In this document: piece by piece, positions 1-7,267 of the stretch
Numbering within the stretch: position 1 is the first letter of the stretch
Layout of the letters: each line of letters starts with the position of its first letter
From: a virus
Virus record (IMG/VR): IMGVR_UViG_3300021976_000061
Location: 1-28,154 of that record
Reading direction: 5' to 3' (one strand)
DNA: 28,154 bases
Translations under genes and position numbers: made by a program
The notes under the pieces: model-generated
The model's input: the letters and a program-made list of their open reading frames with translations, nothing else
Database searches by the model: none
Told to the model about the DNA's origin: nothing

Positions 1-2
1 AC

Positions 3-437
3 CCGCCCGCGCCGACGTCGCCGGCGACCCCGACCCCGTCGCCCGCGCCCGCGTCACCCTCGACCCCGTTTTTCATCCGTCACGAACTCGACGAGCCCGC
101 CGCGCCGCCCTTGCCGCCGGCCGTGCCGGCCCCCGACCCGTCAGCCGCCGGCGTGACGTGTCCTGCGTGCGGGGCGCTGGTGCCGGTGCCGGAGATTCAG
201 GCGGAGCTATGGCGCACGTTGACGACCTTGCGGCGCACGACGGAGCAAGCGGAAACGAACGAAAACCCCGCGCACATCATCAGCGCGTCCAGGGCGATTA
301 CGGCGCTCATCGCGCAGATCGACAAGATGACACCTCCGCCACCTCAGGATCCGAACGAGCACCCGGACATGGTGCGCGCCGCGGCGGAATGTCGTGAGCT
401 GTTGATGAACGCCGTACGGCGGAAGGGCGAGAAATGA
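3..437 (+). CDS. Left-truncated small protein of unknown function, possible packaging accessory
   Basis: The reading frame is open to the left edge, so the true start is probably outside the window; TTG at 111 is only a fallback start. The visible N-terminal part is a Pro/Ala/Thr-rich low-complexity stretch. It is followed by one CPACG knuckle near base 160, then a helical region rich in Ala, Arg and Glu. There is only one CxxC pair, so a complete zinc ribbon is not visible. The stop overlaps the next start as ATGA (434-437), which suggests translational coupling to the coiled-coil genes and terminase. Its place before the large terminase fits a small terminase subunit, but I recognise no TerS family signature, so that role is only a guess. 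Confidence 0.6.
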   Translation, partial: PPAPTSPATPTPSPAPASPSTPFFIRHELDEPAAPPLPPAVPAPDPSAAGVTCPACGALVPVPEIQAELWRTLTTLRRTTEQAETNENPAHIISASRAITALIAQIDKMTPPPPQDPNEHPDMVRAAAECRELLMNAVRRKGEK

Positions 438-937
438 CCACCACGAATGAAGCGCTCGAGGCCGAGCGGGACGAGGCGCGCGCCGAGGTGGACACACTCG
501 AGTCCGCGTACGAACGTGTCTGCGCCGAGCGGGACCGCCTGCGCGACGAGATCGATAGGTTTAGCAAGACGCTGACCCTCGAGGCGGACATGTCCGCGCA
601 GGATCGCAGCGCCCTTCACGCCGTCCGCGCCGCGCTGAATATCGTCCGCGCCGAGCGGGACGCCACCCGCGCCGACCTCGAAACCGTCCGCGCTCTCTTG
701 CGCGACGAACACGACGCCGCCGAGGGGTATCGCGCCGAGCGCGACGCCGCCCGCGCGGAGCTCGAAACCACGCGCAAGGAGCGCGACGCCCTGCGTGCGC
801 GCCATCATGACACATTGACCACACTCGAGCACGCGCAAGCAAAGGCGTGGACGCGACGCGAGCAGCGCGACGCCGCCCGCGCGGAGCGGGACGCCGCGCG
901 GAAGGGTCAGACGGCAGCGGAGCAGGACGCGGAATGA
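434..937 (+). CDS. Coiled-coil protein with AERDAAR-type heptads
   Basis: This 167-residue protein is almost entirely charged alpha helix. Seven-residue units of the type AERDAAR recur through it, for example around residues 98-120 and 140-157, as expected for a long coiled coil. There is no signal peptide, membrane segment or catalytic motif. The ATG overlaps the upstream stop, and its own stop overlaps the next start as ATGA (934-937). The following gene has the same heptad type, so the two look like duplicated or co-evolving partners. Position just before the terminase suggests a role in packaging or assembly, but the function is unknown. Confidence 0.75.
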   Translation: MTTTNEALEAERDEARAEVDTLESAYERVCAERDRLRDEIDRFSKTLTLEADMSAQDRSALHAVRAALNIVRAERDATRADLETVRALLRDEHDAAEGYRAERDAARAELETTRKERDALRARHHDTLTTLEHAQAKAWTRREQRDAARAERDAARKGQTAAEQDAE

Positions 938-1263
938 ACCCAATCACGGAACCAGAATTCCGCCGGGCGCTCGAATACTACCGCGCGCGATTGACCGAAT
1001 TGCGCGCGGAGCGGGACAGCGCCGAGGCCGAGCGGGACGCAATGCGTGCGACGTTCGACGCCGCGTGCGCCGAGCGTGACGCCGCGTACCATAATGCTAT
1101 GCAAGTCGTCGCGGAAATGTGCGCGGAGCGCGACGCCGCGCGCGCGGAGCGCAACGACGCCGAGCGAGACACCGCCCGCGCCGAGCGAAACGCCGCCCGC
1201 GCCGAGCGAGAGCTCGACGCCTCGCACCGGCCATGGTGGGCACGCGCGTGGTTTGACCGGTGA
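934..1263 (+). CDS. Second coiled-coil protein with a Trp-rich C-terminal tail
   Basis: I chose ATG 934 (109 residues) because it overlaps the previous stop as ATGA and begins the repeat-rich segment; the frame is open further upstream, but that part is Arg-rich shadow sequence. The protein is mostly AERxxAR heptads, with the densest run near residues 66-96. It ends in a short aromatic basic tail with PWWARAW. The stop overlaps the terminase GTG start as GTGA. It resembles the preceding coiled-coil protein, so tandem duplication is likely. The function is unknown. The Trp-rich end could be a docking or membrane-contact peptide, which is inference only. Confidence 0.7.
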   Translation: MNPITEPEFRRALEYYRARLTELRAERDSAEAERDAMRATFDAACAERDAAYHNAMQVVAEMCAERDAARAERNDAERDTARAERNAARAERELDASHRPWWARAWFDR

Positions 1264-2738
1264 CGTCACCAGCCTCCGAATTCATCACGCGATGCGACGA
1301 GCAGACCCTCACCGAAGTGCTCGCCCGCTGCTCCGTCGTCCAGCTCGCCGCGCTCCGGTATGACTGGGCGGATTGGTGGGCGCGTCCAAAGCAGAGGATC
1401 CCCGACGGACCGTGGCGTAGCTATGGATTCCTGACCGGGCGCGGGTTCGGCAAGACGCGGACCATTAGCGAGTGGGTCCAACAGGAAGTATTCGCCGGGC
1501 GCGCGGAGCGAATCGCACTCATAGCGCAGAACGAGGACAAGACAATCGAGGTGATGATAGAGGGGGAGTCCGGTCTGCTCGCCACGTCCCCCCCATGGTT
1601 CAAGGCGCGCTATGAATCGGGGCGCGTCCTATGGCCGAACGGCGCGCAGGCTTTCGTGTACACCCCATTCGAGCCGCAAAACGTCCACGGGCCGGAGCAT
1701 CACCTTGCATGGTGCTCCGAAATCGCGCGCTGGCCGGCCGCCACGCGCGATGAAGCGATGGCGGACCTCCGGCGCGGTCTGCGCCTGGGATACGGCAAGC
1801 TCATATGGGATACCACGCCGCGGCGTCGCAACCCGCTGGTGCGCAAGCTCCTTGAGCGCGCCGCGAGCAACCCCACGCGGCATGTCGTCGTCCGCGGCTC
1901 GATGCGTGAGAACGAGGCGAATCTCACCCCGGAATTCGTCCAGGAGCAGATCGACGAATACGGTGGGACGCAACAAGGCGCCGAGCAGATCGACGGCGTA
2001 TTTCTGGACGACTCCGCCGGCGCTCTCTTCCGGCAGGCCTGGATCGACGCCGCCCGCCGGTCCGCGCCCGGGTCCTTCCGCCTGCGCATCCTATCCGTTG
2101 ACCCCGCGATCTCCACGCGCCGGGGGACGGACCGGACCGGCATCGTCGATCTGGGCCAAGGGGACGACGAGCAGATCTACGTGCTGGGGGACATGTCCGG
2201 CAAGCACGCGCCGGAGGAATGGGCGCGGGTCGTGCTCGACGCGTACGGTCGAAATGAATGCAACGCCGTAATCGTCGAGCGCAACCGCGGCGGAGACCTC
2301 GTGGCCAGCAACCTCCGCGCGCAGGCGCAGGCCCGCGGCTGGCGCGTCATCGTGCTCGACCTGCGCGCGAGGCTGTCCCCGTACCGCGCCGGGATCGTGT
2401 ACGTGAAGGAAGTCCACACCAGCCGCACGAAGGAAACGCGCGCCGAGCCGGTAGCGGGCCTGTATGAGCGCGGGCGCGTGTCGCACGCGCACGGCGCGGA
2501 CCTGCGCGCGCTCGAAGACACGCTCACGACGTGGGAGCCCACCCCGACGGCCGAAAGCCCCGACGCGCTAGACGCGCTGGTGCACGGTGTCTACGAACTC
2601 GCGGGCCTGCGTGACGATCGGCCGGATGCTCGCGCCGGATTCAAGGGGATCACGGACGCGGCGAAGAGCCTGACGAGAGCCTCGTCGGCGGACCTGTCGG
2701 CGGCGCTATCCGGGTTGCGGCGGACGTCAACCCTTTGA
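1260..2738 (+). CDS. Terminase large subunit (DNA-packaging ATPase and nuclease)
   Basis: This motor cuts concatemeric phage DNA and pumps it into the prohead. The N-terminal ATPase has a Walker A loop GRGFGKTR at about residues 60-67 and a Walker B-like strand ending HHLAWCSE with Glu154. The RNase H-like nuclease follows, with candidate metal ligands Asp281 (SVDPA), Glu340 (VIVER) and an Asp near 434-438 (PDALDAL). The length of 492 residues is normal for the family. The usual Walker B Asp before the catalytic Glu is Ser153 here. GTG 1260 overlaps the upstream stop. The gene meets the portal gene tail to tail, with a 12-bp overlap of their 3-prime ends. Confidence 0.93.
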   Translation: MTSPASEFITRCDEQTLTEVLARCSVVQLAALRYDWADWWARPKQRIPDGPWRSYGFLTGRGFGKTRTISEWVQQEVFAGRAERIALIAQNEDKTIEVMIEGESGLLATSPPWFKARYESGRVLWPNGAQAFVYTPFEPQNVHGPEHHLAWCSEIARWPAATRDEAMADLRRGLRLGYGKLIWDTTPRRRNPLVRKLLERAASNPTRHVVVRGSMRENEANLTPEFVQEQIDEYGGTQQGAEQIDGVFLDDSAGALFRQAWIDAARRSAPGSFRLRILSVDPAISTRRGTDRTGIVDLGQGDDEQIYVLGDMSGKHAPEEWARVVLDAYGRNECNAVIVERNRGGDLVASNLRAQAQARGWRVIVLDLRARLSPYRAGIVYVKEVHTSRTKETRAEPVAGLYERGRVSHAHGADLRALEDTLTTWEPTPTAESPDALDALVHGVYELAGLRDDRPDARAGFKGITDAAKSLTRASSADLSAALSGLRRTSTL

Positions 2739-5024
2739 TGCCTTCGCGGCAGCCTTGCGCCGCGCGCGCCAGTAAGATTGGCGCTTTAGTGCACGTTTAT
2801 ATTCGTCCGCGTAATCACGTTCGCGCGCGGCTGCGCGTTCTGCGGTGTCTACAAGTGCGTCGTATTCGCGTTCATCCCCGCCTTTTGCCTTGTCTCTGCG
2901 TTCTCTTGCGGCGGCGGTGAGCGCAGCGGCTTCGCGCATCGGTTTGGCTGATTTCTCTGCGTCCTCGCCCGCAGTCTCCTCGAGCTTGCGCATGGCACCG
3001 TCGCGTTGGCTCTCATCCATTGCTAGAACGGCGGCGGTATCCCTATGCAGGTTTGCGTCGACGCGAGCGTTCGCGCCTTCCCATTTGGCATTGGCTGCTG
3101 TAGATTCCGCAGCTTCGGCTCGATGCGCAAGGCGATCGTATTGTGCGTCTGTTTTCTCGGCCGTGATTTGCGCCCGGTCAAATTGCTTGGAATCGTATCC
3201 GTACTCCTGCTCGATTGCTTCGAGATCTGCTTGTGACTTGTCCGCGTTTGCTTTGGCTTCGTCGCGTTGCGCACCTAACGCGTCCGCCTTGGGTTGCATT
3301 TGTGCGTGCTTCGCTTCGTGCTTCGACGCCAGTGCGTCCGCCTTGGTGTGCGCCGCCAGCGCCGCCTTCCGATCATTCGTGGGGCCGTCCGATTCGTCCT
3401 CGGGTTCGTCCTCGTCATCGTCGGAATCGTCAGACGAACCCCCGCCACCGTCGTCGAATTGTCCGGTGCCTGGATCGTGCTTGTCGTTGACCCACTTCGC
3501 CACGGAGGCCCGCACGGCGGGCGCGAGCGCGGGCGCGGCGACACCGGCCGCCTTCTTCGCGCTGTATTCCTCCACGGTCAGGCGCCCGTCGGGATCGGGC
3601 GCGCCGGTGACGAGCAGCACCGGTCCGAGGCCGGCGCTCGCGCGCGCCTCGTTCACCGAAACCACGCGCGCAATGTCCGTCGGCGCGAGCGCGATGGACG
3701 GCGCCGACTTGCCTGTTTCCTCGAGGCTCGGAGCGTCGACGCCGAACGCCCCCGCAAGCGCGGCGATTGCCGGCTGGTCGACGACGAAACCGAGCTCTCG
3801 ACTTTCCTTGACCGCCCGATGAAAGTCGTCCGTTCTCTTGGCCAGCGAAGCTCGGCGCGCGTCCTCGTCCGCGTCGGGGATCAGATAGTCGCGGTGAGGC
3901 GCGAGCGTCGAATCCCCGAAGTTGACCGCGGCCCACACTTCGATTGTTCCGGTCAGGATCCCCCGCTCGAGGCAACGCAGGTCGGACTCGACGATATCGT
4001 TCCGCACGCCAAACAGCGCCGTCGCGTCGACGCCCGGCGCGGAACCATTGCTGCCGAGCGTGGCATCCTGGCCAAGGTAGATACGGGACGCGGCGCGGTC
4101 GCTGCCGTCAACGATTTCCTTGAAAATCTGCCACGCCTGCGACGTGTTCGTAATGTAATCGAGCGTCGCCCCGAAAGGCTTGATCCCCACCGGCGCGTCA
4201 ACGGACGCAATGATTTTCAGGAGCTCGAGGTACGCGCGCCCCTCGTCGGAATCGATCGGGATGCCGTCTGGCAAGGTCCCGACAACTTTCGCGTTTCCGT
4301 GCGTCGTCCCGGCCCGACCGCGGTCTCTGGTGCCGAGCGCGTGATCCGCCCATACCAGGGCAGCCGGCAGCACCGCGGCGTCGTGTTTCCACGGCGCGTG
4401 CGCGTGCTTGCGGAACACACTCCAGCGGCCGTCTCCGTGGACGATCGGGACCTCCCCCGTAATCCCCCCCGTACGGTCGAACTCCGAACCGGAGCCGTCG
4501 TCCACGCGCGTCAGGAGCATGCGCGCCTGCGCGTCCCATCGGCACCATTCCAGCGGCCAGTGACGGAGCTCGAAGTCCACCCGAGAGCCATCCTCGCGCG
4601 GCGTCGCCACGTTGTATCCGATCGCGATGCCATGGTTTACCAGCTCGCCATGGATGGCGCCGATCTGGTCGGGATGCGCGCCGATACCTCGGGGCCCGTA
4701 AAGTGCGTCCGCCTCGTCCCGAATGCGAAGGGCGCGCGCCGTGTCGTTCGCCGGGGTGAGCCGGACCGGGAGCCCGCGCTGCGGTGCCAGCCGATTCAGG
4801 TATGCGACGAACAGCGCGGAGTCCGTGCGCATGGATTCCGCCAGACGGACCGGCATGCGAAAGCGGCCTAGGAGCTGCGCGTCCCGCGCGGAGCGAATCG
4901 CCTCGAGCGTCCAGGCGTACGCACCCGAGTTCTCTTTCGGCGCGAGCAATTCGGCCGCCAATCGCAGGGTGTCAAACTCCCCTGCGTGTCGGACCTTGCG
5001 CGCGCGATGCGATTTACCGGCCAT
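2727..5024 (-). CDS. Portal protein (Mu gp29/DUF935-like) with a C-terminal coiled-coil extension
   Basis: The portal ring is the DNA gate of the capsid and the docking site for terminase. Residues 1 to about 509 look like the Mu gp29/DUF935 portal family: an N-terminal region ending in a helical motif, a segment with ASRIYLGQDATLGSNGSA, and a C-terminal SVNEARASAGLGPV motif. A DPGTGQF motif and a Gly/Ser/Asp/Glu linker follow at about 510-551. The last 214 residues or so are Ala/Lys/Glu-rich helix that the family does not need. The gene keeps the expected position between terminase and protease but lies on the opposite strand. It starts 23 bp from the sigma-like gene, reading away from it. 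Bases 2730-3400 have visibly lower GC than the neighbours (28 of 60 in the row at 3181). Confidence 0.83.
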   Translation of the reverse strand: MAGKSHRARKVRHAGEFDTLRLAAELLAPKENSGAYAWTLEAIRSARDAQLLGRFRMPVRLAESMRTDSALFVAYLNRLAPQRGLPVRLTPANDTARALRIRDEADALYGPRGIGAHPDQIGAIHGELVNHGIAIGYNVATPREDGSRVDFELRHWPLEWCRWDAQARMLLTRVDDGSGSEFDRTGGITGEVPIVHGDGRWSVFRKHAHAPWKHDAAVLPAALVWADHALGTRDRGRAGTTHGNAKVVGTLPDGIPIDSDEGRAYLELLKIIASVDAPVGIKPFGATLDYITNTSQAWQIFKEIVDGSDRAASRIYLGQDATLGSNGSAPGVDATALFGVRNDIVESDLRCLERGILTGTIEVWAAVNFGDSTLAPHRDYLIPDADEDARRASLAKRTDDFHRAVKESRELGFVVDQPAIAALAGAFGVDAPSLEETGKSAPSIALAPTDIARVVSVNEARASAGLGPVLLVTGAPDPDGRLTVEEYSAKKAAGVAAPALAPAVRASVAKWVNDKHDPGTGQFDDGGGGSSDDSDDDEDEPEDESDGPTNDRKAALAAHTKADALASKHEAKHAQMQPKADALGAQRDEAKANADKSQADLEAIEQEYGYDSKQFDRAQITAEKTDAQYDRLAHRAEAAESTAANAKWEGANARVDANLHRDTAAVLAMDESQRDGAMRKLEETAGEDAEKSAKPMREAAALTAAARERRDKAKGGDEREYDALVDTAERAAARERDYADEYKRALKRQSYWRARRKAAAKASKG

Positions 5025-5047
5025 TTGGTGCTTTCCCGGAAACCCTA

Positions 5048-5545
5048 ATGACGAAAGAGGAAGAGTCCGCGCTGGTGCTCGCGGCGCAGGCCGGAGATAG
5101 GGCGGCGGTCAATAAGCTGTTGCTCGCGTTCCGGCCGCTCGTCATATCGCTCGCGCGAAAATCCGCCGAGGGGACGGACCTGGACGATGCAATCCAAGAG
5201 GGGACGATCGGGCTGCTCCACGCGATCCAGTCTTGCGATCTCGCGAAGGGCGCGCTGCACACGCACGCGCGCATTCGAATTCGCGAGGCGATCCAGCGCT
5301 GGCGCCGACAATACGGGCGCATGTTCGAAACGCTCCCCGACGAGCCCGCGCATTCGCACGCGCCGCGAGACCAGAACGACGACGCGGGGGAATACGTCCC
5401 ACCGGAGCTCCGGTCCGAACCGACGCAGGAGGTAGCCTGCGCGGCGTCGCGCCTGACCGCGCGCGAGCGCGCCGCCATTGCGTGGGACGATATGCCGGAA
5501 CGGACTGCGGAACGCATACGTGCGAGCGTGCGAGGCAAGCTCTAG
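5048..5545 (+). CDS. Small sigma-70-like factor, candidate late regulator
   Basis: The 165-residue product matches sigma-70 region 2. Residues about 28-90 include LARKSAEGTDLDDAIQEG, then GLLHAI and a basic helix IRIREAIQRWRRQYG, equal to regions 2.2 to 2.4 that bind core RNA polymerase and the -10 element. The C-terminal half is short; LTARERAAIAW near 137 may be a remnant of region 4. A minimal sigma of this kind is known in phages, T4 gp55 being the classic case. ATG 5048 is the first start fitting the domain, although the frame is open upstream into the antisense of the portal gene. The stop codon lies inside the left arm of a nested palindrome before the capsid operon, so control of late genes is likely but inferred. 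Confidence 0.85.
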   Translation: MTKEEESALVLAAQAGDRAAVNKLLLAFRPLVISLARKSAEGTDLDDAIQEGTIGLLHAIQSCDLAKGALHTHARIRIREAIQRWRRQYGRMFETLPDEPAHSHAPRDQNDDAGEYVPPELRSEPTQEVACAASRLTARERAAIAWDDMPERTAERIRASVRGKL

Positions 5546-5620
5546 TTACTAAGTAGGCGCGGCGGGCGAATTTCCGACACGTGTCGAAAAACCATAGGCT
5601 GATCCTACTTAGGCACTAGA
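5541..5620. promoter_or_regulatory. 80-bp nested palindrome between sigma gene and capsid operon
   Basis: The left arm 5541-5557 and the right arm 5604-5620 match in reverse complement at 15 of 17 positions. Both are centred at 5580.5. At the same centre lies a perfect 12-bp palindrome CGACACGTGTCG (5575-5586), extending to 5571-5590 with one mismatched pair. The left arm contains the sigma stop codon TAG. The right arm contains an AGG (5611-5613) that could be the ribosome site for the next gene, and the first base of its ATG. It could be a dimer-binding operator, a terminator or attenuator, or an RNA hairpin that hides the ribosome site. The dyad is seen directly; the role is inferred. Confidence 0.8.
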
Positions 5621-6795
5621 TGCCCAAGCTCGTTCGCGGAACCTGCGCGGCGCGCGTGCTGCCCGAAGCGGCCGGCGCGTTGCCCGTCGCGTTCTGTCTC
5701 TTTCGCGCCGGTTGGAACCGGACGGAGAACGGGGACGCGCTCTTCGACGCGGCGGCCGCGGCCGCCGTGATGGCTGCATATCAGCGGCATGGCGTCGATC
5801 GAATGATCGACCTCGAACATTTGTCGCTCGAGGACCCTGCGAAGTCTTCCAACTACGACCCTGACGCGCGGGGTTGGTTTCGGCTCGAGCTCCGCGCCGA
5901 CGGGTCGCTTTGGGCCGTCGACGTGCGATGGACGGACGACGGCGCCGCTCGGCTCAACGCGAAACGACAGCGTTACATCTCGCCTGCATTCCTATTCGAC
6001 GGCGACACGCGGCGCATTACCAGGCTCCTAAACGTCGCGATTACGGCGCTGCCGGCGACACACGGAACGGCGGCGCTAATGGCCGCGAGTATCGGCTACG
6101 GGGACGACTTGCCAATGTCAAAGGAATTGCTCGCAGTCCTCGGTTTGGAGGAAGGCGCCACGCTCGAGGACGTCATCGCGTCAATCGGCGCGCTCAAGTC
6201 CAAGCTCGACGCCGCTCTAGGCACGCCTCCGGCGGAGCCTCCGCCCGCGGAGCTCCCTCCGCTCCCTCCGCTCGAGGCCGACGGCGGACCGCCGGCTCCG
6301 CCCGCGGAGGACGAGGATGAGGATGAGGATGAGGACGAGCAAGCCGCGGCGAGTCTCCTGCGCCTGACCGCGCGCCCGACGTTGGCGGAGGCCGCGCGGG
6401 ACATCGCCGCATGGCGGGCGTCTCACGTCGCGCTCGAGGCGGACCGCGCGCGGCTCGCCAAGGAGCGCGCGACCCTCGAGGCTGGCGAGCGCCGGTCCCT
6501 CGTGGCGTCGCTCGTCAGGCTGGGGGTCGAGCTCCCGGCGACCGCATGGGAGGACGACCGCGCGCAGCGCCCCGTCCCGCGGCTCGCGTCGGAGCCGATC
6601 GCGGAGCTCCGCGCCCGCGTGGCCAAGCACACGGCCGCACGCACCGGAACCGCGCCCGCAACGCCGGCGCAGCCGACGACGGACGCGCACGGGCTGACCG
6701 AGCGGCAGCTCCGAATCTGCCGGGAGACCGGTTGCAAACCCGAGGATTTCGCCGCGCTGGCAAAGCGCCGCGGCGCCGTGGCTCGCGTGGACTGA
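5620..6795 (+). CDS. Head maturation protease and scaffold (Mu gpI-like)
   Basis: The 391-residue protein resembles the Mu I family, which combines a prohead protease with a scaffold. The N-terminal domain shows IDLEH (63-67), DARGWF (82-87), the VRWTDDG strand (102-108), RYISPAF (118-124) and ITALPATHG (143-151). A Pro-rich linker and a run of Glu-Asp repeats (about 228-240, encoded by GAGGAT units near 6309-6340) follow. A helical C-terminal part then resembles a scaffold. In Mu the C-terminal part is also made separately as gpZ; ATG 6115 (residue 166) is a possible equivalent start. It sits before the decoration and capsid genes as in Mu-like phages. Its ribosome site overlaps the right arm of the upstream palindrome. 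Confidence 0.88.
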   Translation: MPKLVRGTCAARVLPEAAGALPVAFCLFRAGWNRTENGDALFDAAAAAAVMAAYQRHGVDRMIDLEHLSLEDPAKSSNYDPDARGWFRLELRADGSLWAVDVRWTDDGAARLNAKRQRYISPAFLFDGDTRRITRLLNVAITALPATHGTAALMAASIGYGDDLPMSKELLAVLGLEEGATLEDVIASIGALKSKLDAALGTPPAEPPPAELPPLPPLEADGGPPAPPAEDEDEDEDEDEQAAASLLRLTARPTLAEAARDIAAWRASHVALEADRARLAKERATLEAGERRSLVASLVRLGVELPATAWEDDRAQRPVPRLASEPIAELRARVAKHTAARTGTAPATPAQPTTDAHGLTERQLRICRETGCKPEDFAALAKRRGAVARVD

Positions 6796-6801
6796 AACGA
6801 A

Positions 6802-7245
6802 ATGGCAAACACGACCCGCAATCTCATTCGCAGGCCGGTCGGGCGCGAGGGCTATCAAATGCACCTCCCGGTCGACGGTGGGGCACATATCTACGAGGGA
6901 TCCCTCGTCGCGCAGTTGACGGCGACGGGCATGCTCGTTCCCGCGTCGACGGCCGGGAGCGGTCCAGCAATCGGCGTCGCGTGCCACGAAGTGGACGCCA
7001 GCGCGGCCGCGGACGGCGACAAGCGATGCATGATCGAGACCGACCGCGTTTTCATCTTCCCCAATGGTCTGACGACCGACGCGTTCTCGGAGGCGAGCAT
7101 GATCGGCGCTGATGTCTTCGTCGGCGATGACCATACCGCCTTCGACAACGATGGCGGGGCGACCCTGCAAAAGGCGGGAATTTTCATGGGCATGGACCCC
7201 GAAGGCGTCCGCGTCCTCGTCTCGCCGAAGACGGCGCAATACTGA
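6802..7245 (+). CDS. Capsid decoration (cement) protein, DUF2190-like
   Basis: A 147-residue beta-rich protein between the protease/scaffold and the major capsid gene. This is the usual place for the small DUF2190-like cement protein that stabilises expanded heads. Gly/Ala-rich strands such as VPASTAGSGPAIGVA and the C-terminal GIFMGMDPEGVRVLVSP segment fit a beta-tulip fold. There is no membrane segment or enzyme motif. The gap to the upstream stop is six bases, and 22 bases separate it from the capsid start. Family assignment rests on context and general sequence style, so it is less certain than for its neighbours. Confidence 0.7.
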   Translation: MANTTRNLIRRPVGREGYQMHLPVDGGAHIYEGSLVAQLTATGMLVPASTAGSGPAIGVACHEVDASAAADGDKRCMIETDRVFIFPNGLTTDAFSEASMIGADVFVGDDHTAFDNDGGATLQKAGIFMGMDPEGVRVLVSPKTAQY

Positions 7246-7267
7246 TCGGTTACGCGGGTAATCATGA

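Noticed and set aside
2845-3822. Plus-strand Ser/Ala-rich frame of 325 codons
   Set aside because: It is antisense to the portal coiled-coil tail and its repeats mirror the Ala/Glu/Lys codons there.
3294-4871. Long plus-strand open frame (525 codons) opposite the portal gene
   Set aside because: It is Arg-rich with no domain sense. The minus-strand frame has portal motifs, so this is a shadow created by GC-rich codon bias.
2727-5047. Portal segment as a recombinase-invertible element
   Set aside because: I found no convincing inverted repeat at the two edges and no invertase gene in the window; the short AACCCT similarity is direct, not inverted.
5541-5620. Palindrome as a telomere-resolution site of a linear plasmid prophage
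   Set aside because: Nested palindromes of this kind occur in N15-like phages, but no protelomerase or partition gene is visible and the site lies between coupled late genes.
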